Of a stretch of DNA of 64,000 nucleotides, positions 56,301-64,000 are shown in pieces. A program made the position numbers and the translations under genes. Below the pieces are notes generated by a model that did not search any database, had not been told where the DNA came from, and saw only the letters and a list, made by a program, of their open reading frames with translations. The first letter of the stretch is position 1; each line of letters begins with the position of its first letter. Source of the stretch: Heliocidaris erythrogramma (Eukaryota; Echinodermata; Echinoidea; Camarodonta; Echinometridae); NCBI GenBank assembly GCA_025617745.1, contig CM046869.1:10559168-10623167 (forward strand), in the 5' to 3' direction.

Positions 56301-56569
56301 TATGTATTATAATATGGCCCTTGAGAGAAATCATCCCCCCACCTATGAGGACCTGTGCCACAATTAACTGATAGTTAGCTGGATCGGGTTTTTGATCAAA
56401 TACCCGATGCATTTCCATTCAATCCACAAGGGCAGACCACCACCACGGTCGCTATACTGGGAGCACCAGTACCAGAGCCTCCTTCACGATGAGCGTCATT
56501 AAGAATCGACAGCCAGAATAAGTACGGTCAATATTTTCAACAAATAAAAACAAATATTCATTTGGTCAT

Positions 56570-56723
56570 CTCCTTGGTCTCTCACTCCATTCGACATGCA
56601 GCTTGTCCCTTCTTGTGATTGTCTGGTACTGTGTGTTGCTCATTAATGTTCTATATTGGCTTTTCTTGAGTATACTTCAATTGCAGTTACCAATTATGTT
56701 ATACTCTCTTGGGAACTATTTCA

Positions 56724-56758
<35 letters not shown>

Positions 56759-57115
56759 TTCTCGCTTCATGAAAATTCTCGACATAGATTAATATTTTTT
56801 TCCCTTGTTTTTCTTACATATGCATTACAATAATGTTCAATTTCGGGGGTCCACAGTTTACAAGCTTTGCTTTTCAAGTGGACTCCTCCATTTCCAATGC
56901 TGTTTTTGTGTTATTTATTTGTGTTTACTTTGTTCAATGAAAATGTACTTTCAATGCCTTGTTCAATGTCATTGATTTTATAGTCACACAAGGTTTTATT
57001 CTTTTGAATTGTACATGGATATTATAATTGTATTATTTACTGAATATTGATTTGTATTGATTTGTATTGTTGTTGGAAATGGAAATAAACTAAACTGAAA
57101 CTGAAACTGAAACAA
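56570..57115 (+). mobile_element. LINE 3' UTR with (ACTGAA)n tail
   Basis: TTTCGGGGGTCCACAGTTTA and AAGTGGACTCC can pair as a stem. The sequence is T-rich and ends GGAAATAAACTAAACTGAAA followed by CTGAAA repeats. This is the look of 3' UTRs of CR1/Crack-type LINEs. No coding part remains. Confidence 0.5.
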
Positions 57116-57477
57116 AGAAAAGCCATTCATGTAAATACGTTCGTGTTTTCGCTTTGAATTTGAGACTTTATATTGAATTGTTTGACGCTGTTACTTGGAA
57201 GTTCTGACATTTAAAAAGTTGTTTTTGTGGAATTCACTTGACTTGGATCAATTTTGACTTTTCTGGAAACTAAGCAGAAGGAATTTTAATCTGGTAAGTC
57301 ATTCACCTTTTCTTCCTGTTTTATTTCATTTAGGCTATGCTGCTGAATGCTCACAGTACATGTATATCTTTGTAATAGTGAGAAGCTCATAAGGGATAGA
57401 AAACAGATATACAATGCCTTTCTTGGCTCTAGCAAACTGTGAGCATTCAGAGGCATATTGTTACTTTCCCTCGAGGC
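57116..57477. other. Putative lectin-gene intron sequence
   Basis: Downstream of the lectin exon on the minus strand. No further exon was recognised, although the C-terminal half of the lectin fold should lie to the left. Confidence 0.3.
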
Positions 57478-57541
57478 AAATTTATATCAAATTTACTATA
57501 CCCTCGGCAAGCCTCGGGATATAGTAAATTTGATATAAATG
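57478..57541. repeat. 21-bp-arm hairpin with CCTCGGG loop
   Basis: ATTTATATCAAATTTACTAT and its exact complement flank a loop ACCCTCGGCAAGCCTCGGGA. CCCTCG words continue on both sides, including TTCCCTCGAGG. It sits about 60 bases beyond the donor site of the lectin exon, in its intron. Confidence 0.85.
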
Positions 57542-57598
57542 TTCCCTCGGGAAAGCTAGACCCTCGAAAGGTATTGTATATTTGTATACTATACCTAC

Positions 57599-57895
57599 CT
57601 CTGTATGTACTGGTGGTCCCTTCTCGGTCCTTGATACAAACCCACGTCCCATAGTCCACGACGTCTCTACAGTTCATCCAGGCCCATATACTGACAACAT
57701 GAGGATCCAGAAAATCGAACTCTTCCTTGCTCTCTATGAATAGCAAAGATGGTTCAATCATATCTCCGTTACTCAGGGTTACCGCGCTAAGGGCTTCACA
57801 GTCGTCATGAGCAGTTTGCCAAGCGGTGTCTCCACCGTCATCAACGATCAGGAAGCATTTGGTTTTCCCATACACCCACCCCACCGGGCAGATAT
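57599..57895 (-). CDS. C-type lectin-like domain exon (N-terminal two thirds)
   Basis: CTGATTAG| opens and ACAGAG|GTAGGT closes a 297-bp phase 1-1 exon. It encodes ICPVGWVYGKTKCFLI, then AWQTAHDDCEAL, LLFIESKEEFDFL, IWAWMNCRDV and YGTWVCIKDREG. These are the CTLD hallmarks CPxGW, C-F, W-xA-xxC, and F-I-S-xEExxFL, then IWxxxNC. The terminal CTLD cysteines and WIGL-type core to the C-terminus must be on a further exon, not found. Its phase matches the EGF exon at 61086-61202, so the product is probably a secreted or membrane EGF/lectin protein. It appears intact, with no stops or frameshifts. Confidence 0.85.
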
Positions 57896-58074
57896 CTAAT
57901 CAGAGATTGGATGGGAAGAGAGACATTGTAAACAGCTAAGCAGTCATGTATCATGAAACAATTATTAATGAGATGACTAATCGAGATAACTGCTTTCTAA
58001 AAATTCTCGAATGATAAATCACTACAAGAGGATTTTTAATCTCACTTTGGACCTGAGTCCTTTATGTTTAGGTT

Positions 58075-58455
58075 AAGATTTTGAATTAGTGTGAGAGATA
58101 AAGATGAGTTCTGGTCATGGAAAGGGAAAGGGACTGTGTCAAAGCAATTGGGAAAGGTTGACCATGTCTTGTTAAGACTTGTTTTATACTGCGTTGTTTT
58201 GGAATCATCAAAAATAGCCTAGGAAATTGAACAAATCTCGCTAAAAATTACATGTACTGCACACAAAAATGGGTATATGGTACTGCACACAGATGTGGCA
58301 TGAATGTTCGGTCATATTTCGAATATAAGGGCATATGAAGAGAAAATCCTTTTCACGGGACATTTCTACTATATGATGTTCTTCCAAGCTGATATAAAAA
58401 GAATGAGAAAATTATTTTTCACCTTTCCCAGAACTCAACCTCCCCTTTAATTAGC
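58075..58455. mobile_element. MITE family B in lectin-gene intron
   Basis: The left GAGTTCTGGTCATGGAAAGG and right TTTCACCTTTCCCAGAACTC are inverted ends. The interior is colinear with 27630-28050. Confidence 0.65.
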
Positions 58456-58523
58456 TTTATACCAGTCTTACGCAGGACTAAAAGGAATAAACTGTACAGA
58501 CCTTATCCCTATTCCTTTACGAG

Positions 58524-58525
<2 letters not shown>

Positions 58526-58569
<44 letters not shown>

Positions 58570-58580
58570 GGGGTGTGAGT
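58526..58580. repeat. (AT)n/(GT)n microsatellite
   Basis: ATATATAT passes into about 14 GT units, ending at the border of the outer TIR element at 58585. Confidence 0.9.
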
Positions 58581-58990
58581 GTGTCCCGGGGGGGGGGGGG
58601 GGGGGCACTCGACCCAAAAAGTGGTGGGTATGTGCCACCCGCAAGACAAAAAATGGGGGCTTCGGAACGAGCGTATCATGAAAAAGGATGGTCTTCGGAA
58701 CTACTAACATTTTTTAAAACAGGGCTCTTTGGAACTGGATTACAATATAATAATGATGCTACGGAACTGGGCATTGTTTCACCAAACCGTCAGAAGCACA
58801 AGTTCGCCGACATCCTATTGAAACGCAAATTAATTTTAATACACGCGTTTCAATGGGATCTCGGCGAACACGCACCTATGACTATTTGATGAAACGCTAC
58901 CCTGGTTGCCACACACAAGCTCCCATATGCTAAATACGTTGTGTGTGGCAAGTCTATGGTGTCTTCGAAGCGAAACGGGCCGGGGCGTAA

Positions 58991-59815
58991 CCTTTACCAA
59001 CGGCGAGAGAGCGCGATAATATTAGTGAGTGCGATAATATTACCGTGGCTGGAAGGGAGACTAGCTGCAATGTGGGCAGCTTGCTGCTCACCGCCTTTAT
59101 CCACCCGTAACGCGGGTTTTTTTTTTTTTTTTTATCTTGACCATTGAAATCTGCGTCGTTTTCTGACGCAGAATTCTCATACATATTAAATTCCCTCTAG
59201 AGAAAGTAACCAATCACGAACACCGAGCTAAACTCATCATGCAAATTTTTTTGTCACGTGATTGATCGTGATGTTTCACCCTGCTTTATCCAAAATGGCG
59301 AGTTCCACTAGCTTCGACGATCTTCTTCACGATAGTTTGAAATATGCTGCCAGCAAATTAAAGATTCCAGGTGAAAAAATCAAGGAATTACATGAGACTG
59401 CGATAAGAAATGTTCTTGCGGGGAAGGATTTATTCATAGCGCTACCCACTGGTTTTGGCAAAAGTGCCATTTACGAAGCGATTCCTTTGTGTTGCGATTT
59501 CCTTCGTGAACGGCAGTACTTTGATGGGTGACACCCCACGACGGCGGGGCGAGTGGTTCTACGGCTACCGCTGGCATCGGGTCCATCGTCTTGGCAGTTG
59601 CTCTTATTTGATTGGTTGAAGGTTTCGGATAACATCCATATATGGAACGGTCGTTGAATTATTCATAGCCATTGAATACATGAATATTGATTACGTTACG
59701 GGTGGATAAAGGCGGTGAGCAGCAAGCTGCCCACATTGCAGCTAGTCTCCCTTGCAGCCACGGTAATATTATCGCGCTCACTAATATTATCGCGCTCACT
59801 CGCCGTTGGTAAAGG
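58991..59815. mobile_element. MULE-like TIR element carrying a helicase exon
   Basis: TIRs of about 121 bp (58991-59111 and 59695-59815; begin CCTTTACCAACGGCGAG) are almost identical and include GATAATATTA repeats. GCCGGGGCG occurs three bases outside each end, a possible 9-bp target duplication. Long TIRs, a 9-bp duplication and a host-like exon are the features of pack-MULEs. No transposase is present. Confidence 0.6.
59295..59531 (+). CDS. RecQ-like DEAD/DEAH helicase, N-terminal fragment
   Basis: From the ATG at 59295 (AAAATGG context) about 78 codons read MASSTSFDDLLHDSLKYA, then a Q-motif region and Walker A LPTGFGKSAIYE, as in RecQ-family helicases. The frame ends at a stop shortly after FLRERQ, where a GT (GGCA|GTACTT) may be the original donor. 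The DEAH box and the rest of the helicase are absent. About 180 bp of upstream sequence, possibly the promoter, is also inside the TIRs. It is a captured first exon or the first exon of a gene whose rest was lost. Confidence 0.7.
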   Translation: MASSTSFDDLLHDSLKYAASKLKIPGEKIKELHETAIRNVLAGKDLFIALPTGFGKSAIYEAIPLCCDFLRERQYFDG

Positions 59816-59993
59816 CTAGCCGGGGCGGGGCGGCCGGAACGACGGAATGAAAAAAGCGGTGCTTTGGAACGGTTTTCTCTCTTCTTTTTCTCAACAAGAA
59901 AAAAATGGTATGCTTTGGAACGGAAATTTGAGTGTAAAAATGGGGGTCTTCTGAGCGGCACATACCCACCGCACACTGAGTGCCCCCCGGGGT

Positions 59994-60505
59994 GTGTGTA
60001 TGTATGACACAGCGAGCAAAGAAAACTGACACAAAATTTGACACCTTGTTTTTGTGAAAATCTCATTTACATGTACATGTATGTAGATACATACATAAGA
60101 CTTACAGACCACGTCGCTGCCGAACATTAGGTGAAGGTTGCCAACATAAAAGGAAAATTTCAATATCCTGGAGGATTCTTTTCATTTGCTTCTAAAGGCG
60201 TATGAATTTTCTAAACTCACTAGTTTCGCTTGCTCGACATTAATGTAATCTAATTGTCAAAACATTTTAATCTATGCGGATGATATTTCATTTATTTTGA
60301 TACATTTTAAAAGAATATACATAATTATTCAAAATTTTCAAAAGAATAAAAAAAGATCGTCAGTTGTGAGAGTAATATAATTTTGTAATTGCGAAAGTGT
60401 GAATATAATATTCTCAAAACCCGCAATATATAACGCTAGGAATGAACCTATAATATGGTCAATGCCAAGACTTCTGTCACCTACGTAATAACTTGGGGCG
60501 TTGGT

Positions 60506-60541
<36 letters not shown>

Positions 60542-61085
60542 GAAAGGGATGGCCCCCGATGGAGACAGTATACTTTAATGACATCTGTATTTGTTTAATA
60601 GTTTTATAATAATTCTAATGTATAACTTCGCTAAATTACCTGTATTAATAGAAGTGTATTGATGTAATATAGATTTTAAAAACATTTTTTTATAAATATA
60701 TCTATTACGCCTAATATTCTGACAGTATCCATAATAGTAATGTGGAATTTTTAGATTTTTATAATAAAAATTTTAAGAGTGATGGATCTAGGCTCATTGC
60801 AATATACCGCCCCGAAAATCTGGCTACGCTACTTTTGATTACCCCTCCCCTTCAAAAGTTTGTAAAGCGTCCCCCTAAAAAAACAACAAAAAACAAACAA
60901 AAGCACCTAAAAAAAAAGAAACTTTATTAAATGATAGTATAAATTTACCATAATGTGGAATATATAACAATGTGAAAATGTATTCAGGTGAATGTACAGT
61001 CAAAATCTAGTGATGGTACTTCGCTTAGAACTTGAGAATTAGCATGATGTTAAGAGGGTTAGTTATTTCAAAGAAAACTTGCCAC
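59994..61085 (-). other. Putative EGF/lectin gene intron, no exon
   Basis: A 35-base poly-G at 60506-60540, AT-rich DNA and an A-rich tract (60876-60922). No exon was recognised. Confidence 0.4.
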
Positions 61086-61202
61086 GTTCACAACGCATTC
61101 CTGCCACACTGATTCCAGCATAACCATCCCGGCAAATACAGCGATATCCATCCAGTTCCTCCGTGCAGGTCCCTCCATATAAACACGGTTGGGAATAACA
61201 TG
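61086..61202 (-). CDS. EGF-like domain exon
   Basis: CTGATTAG| opens and GAAC|GTGGCA closes a 117-bp exon in phase 1-1, the usual phase of EGF exons. It encodes CYSQPCLYGGTCTEELDGYR, then CICRDGYAG and GMRCE. The six-cysteine pattern C-C-GGTC-GYxCxC-GYxG-C is complete. The stretch between GYAG and the last Cys is longer than usual. The donor is weak but is the only one keeping phase 1. Joining it to the lectin exon at 57895 gives an in-frame His codon. Confidence 0.75.
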
Positions 61203-61778
61203 CTAATCAGAAGGGAAAAAGGGAGAAGAAGGAGAAGTAGAAGAAGAAGAAGAAGGAGGAGAAGGAGGAGGTTAATTAGTAGTATAATAAGAAGAAGAAA
61301 TAAACAGCAGTAATAGTAGAAGTAATAGTAGCAGAAGATGGTGAAGAGGAAGAAGGAGAAGAAGAAGAAGGAGAAGAAAAAGAAGGAAAAAAGGAAGAAG
61401 GTTATGATCAAGAAAATTAAAGAAGAATATAATGCGAAAGAACAAGAAGAAGAAGGAAAAGAAGAAGAAATAAGATGATGAATAAGGAATATGCCAGTTC
61501 AGAAAATTTAATGTATTCTTCTCCCAAACCTGGGGTGGTATTCTAAGAATGATTTTATCTTGATTTAAGTGAAAAGGTTTTAATTGCAACATTTCATTGG
61601 TGTTTGCGCAGATGAATTCCACATACGTATCCACATTTGCGCAGTCATTAACCAATGATGCGCCATAAGTGTATATTTTGTTATGACAATGAAAATTATT
61701 TTACTAAAATTAAGATAAAATTAATCTATATATATATATATATATATATATACCGCCTACACACTATTGAAATATAAA
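61203..61778. repeat. GAA/AGG purine-rich tract and intron
   Basis: 61214-61475 is almost pure purine on the plus strand ((GAA)n, (AGG)n interruptions), a polypyrimidine tract upstream of the EGF acceptor on the minus strand. An (AT)n run lies at about 61729-61752. Long leucine/phenylalanine frames here are artefacts. Confidence 0.8.
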
Positions 61779-61985
61779 TATATATATATATACAAGTTAT
61801 ATAATGACATTAGAGATACCTGAATACATGTATTATACAAAATGGACATGGCGCAAGTACATTCAATTTTTAAAAAGCGCACTCCCTTTGATTGAATGTA
61901 CTTGCGCCATGTCCATTTTGTATAATACATGTATTCAGGTATCTCTAATGTAATTATATAACTTGTATATATATATATATATATC
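61779..61985. repeat. Long near-perfect hairpin, about 90-bp arms
   Basis: The left arm, ending GGCGCAAGTACATTCAA at 61866, is the complement of the right arm from 61892 (TTGAATGTACTTGCGCC) to the (AT)n at 61985. About one mismatch and one indel separate them, and the loop is 25 bases. AT-rich ends on both sides suggest a young snapback or MITE inserted in (AT)n. Confidence 0.9.
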
Positions 61986-64000
61986 TAAGCTGAGAAACAA
62001 GATCTTATATTCCACCTGAAGAATAAACGAAAGCGCTTGTGGAAAAATCATCTCTGCTCGCTCTGTGTATTTTCTCTCCGTGTTACCTATTTATTTTATA
62101 CTTCTCAACACGTTCACACCATTTTACCCTTCATTGAATATATATATATGTTATAGCAGGATACAATATTATTGTTGATATCATTTGTTTCATTATCTGT
62201 TTTGTTTTCATTCCACCCCTCTTATAAAGTGGAATGTCCTTGGAGACCATATTTTGTATTTGTTTCTGCGCCTACGCGCAACACAAATTGAGGCTTAAAG
62301 GCATTGAGTAACTTCGTTGGAGATCAGAAAAAAAAAATCTGAATTAGCTCATGCTGCAATGATAATTAGAAACCTTTAGGTCAGTCGGGAATCGTATGAC
62401 TTTTACAGGTCATTTGCTGATTTCATTATCAAGATATTTATGATTTAAACTCGAAATTTTATAAGCGTATGGCATGACGCTTATAACTCGTAACGGTTGG
62501 CATACCTCCCTCTTTCGGCAAAGGCACAGCATATACGTCTATTTACATTGGCCTGCCGCTGTGGGGTGTAATGCTGACAGAGCTTGCAATACCAAGGATT
62601 GATAACTCGGCAATACTATCGCGCGCTAGAGAAAGCTTGAGCGCTGGAGCTCATCCCGTGGGCAAGGGGCTAGCCTAGCCTGTCGATCGCCTGGCCTGGC
62701 TGGCGGGCGGTCGCTGGGGTAGTCGCGACATCGTGTATGAGTAGAATTACCAAATTTTGATTATTGCATGGTTATCCTACATACATGAATAACAATTTTT
62801 TTTTGCCTGACAATAAAGAAAGAGAAAGAGGAAACAAATGAAAAGGCATTTAAAAGAGGGAAGGGGATGTCGCACATTTTGAAACATGGACGGAAACCAC
62901 AATCCATACGATCACCTCTATACCAGAGACGTATACCAGAAGTTGTGTAAGGGGCCGGGAAGGCCAGGAGTCGAGGGCCAGGGCTAGGCCAGGGCCGGCT
63001 GCGCTGGAGCTCGGAGGGCGGAGGGAGAGAGATCGGAGTGGAGAAAATGCAGCCCTGTCGTCATTCATTGACGTATACGAGGCATAGACTGGTTTCAGAG
63101 CCCGCCACTGTTTTTATTTTCGGGTAACGGCGCGGCCACCGCGCGCGCGGAGTGCAGAGTGCCCGCAGGTCCAATAAATGGAATCATTCATGTCGACAAT
63201 GTTTAGCAAAATAAAGGAGGCGACCCCCAGGAGCGAAAATATCCCCTTACGCCCATGTCACATTTTCCAAACTAATTTCGGTTACTAGTCGTCAAGATAT
63301 ACATTATACTGTAAATAGTGCGGGGGCGGGCATATAGGCCTATGCGGTTGGATGCTTAGACAAATTTCCAATACTACAATCGGAGGATAGAGAGAAATGT
63401 GAGGAAAAGCCTTTTTGTATTTTCAGAATAGCAGGATCATGCGATCGATTGAAGACTGATGAATCAATGAACAGATAAGATTTTGTTTTGTCTCCTTGGA
63501 CGGGGAATTGATTAGGGAGACGTAAAACTTGTCATAACAGTGTGGCATCCCCCGGCCCCCCCCCCGCCCTTCATGTCAGTGATTTTTGTTTGGGGGTTTC
63601 TTTCTTTTTTCTTCTTCTAATATTTCTAATATTGGGCTATAGCCTAACATTCTGGAAGCTTGATAATAATCCAAGTCATATCAGGTTACCGTCATATCTG
63701 AAAAGTGAGAAAATTGTCTTTACGCCCAAAATCATCCAAATGTTTGTGGTAAATTTTCTCAAAATGAAACAAAAAATCGGAAGTCCATACCAGTAATATA
63801 TTCGACTCCAGCGGTCCGGGCCGAACTTGACCTAGCCCCTACCCTCATAGGCCTACGCCTGATCTGCCAAATCTGGCTAAGGAGTGTAAGCTTCTTGCTC
63901 TGACTGGGGAGGTGGAAGAGAGATCTCTCTTCTACCTCCTTGCTCTGACCAAGGAGTTATGACAGAACTCCTTGCTCTTTACATATAACCCACACTTGTG
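61986..64000. other. Intergenic; GC-richer block at 62.6-63.2 kb
   Basis: 62640-62720 (CTGGCCTGGCTGGCGGGCGG) and 62940-63020 are GC-rich, and CGCGCGCG occurs near 63150. This could be a promoter-type region, but no exon was recognised. C runs lie near 63548-63566. An imperfect palindrome GAGGTGGAAGAGAGATCTCT plus CTTCTACCTC lies at 63909-63938. Confidence 0.35.

Larger units (their letters stand above)
58585..59993. mobile_element. Outer TIR element with CCCGGGG ends
   Basis: The left end is CCCGGGGG... then GCACTC and GGTGGGTATGTGCC. The right end is GGCACATACCCACC...GAGTGCCCCCCGGGG. GT-rich flanks lie on both sides, compatible with insertion into the microsatellite. Subterminal TTCGGAAC / GTTCCAAAG words are also inverted. 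It contains the RecQ-bearing element. Confidence 0.6.

Noticed and set aside
61088-61655. Leucine/phenylalanine-rich minus-strand ORFs
   Set aside because: They are translations of the GAA/AGG purine tract. Only the EGF exon within the interval has a real domain signature.
61541-61680. Second EGF-like exon (NDCANVDTYVEFICAN)
   Set aside because: Only two cysteines, produced by a repeated CTGCGCAAA word; no EGF spacing and no splice sites.

Overview
This is a eukaryotic, AT-rich, animal genomic window with sparse host exons and very dense transposon debris. The mix points to a marine deuterostome, most likely a sea urchin or other echinoderm. It holds L2 and Crack/Daphne-like LINEs, a Penelope-like element, a Crypton-type tyrosine recombinase, pearl/Helentron-like elements with (ACGG)n, and a giant foldback whose arms are short tandem repeats, like the sea urchin TU elements. 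The species is an inference from element content; no species-specific marker was identified. Unusual poly-G/poly-C runs of 12-35 bases recur through the window. A 500-base N gap lies at 14411-14910.

Host genes. (1) PPP1R11 (inhibitor-3 / E3 ligase), minus strand, two exons at 27097-27199 and 24582-24754 that join in frame to the stop codon. The 5' exon was not found. (2) An EGF plus C-type lectin gene, minus strand, with exons at 61086-61202 and 57599-57895, both phase 1-1 and mutually joinable. (3) An unidentified minus-strand candidate gene with two compatible exons (8893-9083, 8482-8566). (4) A weaker plus-strand two-exon candidate near 21466-21714.

Layout. 1-4863 and 33411-38986 are two copies of one long non-coding segment. 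They differ by a 754-bp TIR insertion in the first copy, and by an internal inversion bracketed by pearl-like element ends in the second. 10089-13068 is a decayed LINE. 15-23 kb is MITEs, SINEs and homopolymers. 23-30 kb is the PPP1R11 locus with repeat-filled introns. 30.9-32.6 kb is a long-TIR element enclosing three tandem 325-bp units, each with a tRNA-Lys-like head. 39.8-41.4 kb is a tandem repeat split by a nested TIR element.

46.5-53.3 kb is the stratigraphic centrepiece. A Penelope-like GIY-YIG domain is split by an L2 LINE with a target duplication. Its 3' region is split again by a 4.2-kb foldback. That foldback contains pogo-like MITEs and a TIR element, which contains a second TIR element, which contains a PIF/Harbinger-like MITE. 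53.3-56.3 kb carries an intact Crypton-type recombinase gene between copies of a 170-bp repeat that also forms a foldback, plus a 34-bp-arm GC-rich hairpin. 58.6-60.0 kb is a TIR element nested in another. The inner one has about 121-bp TIRs and a 9-bp flanking repeat, and carries the first exon of a RecQ-like helicase (a pack-MULE-like arrangement). The right end (62.5-63.2 kb) is GC-richer and without recognised exons.
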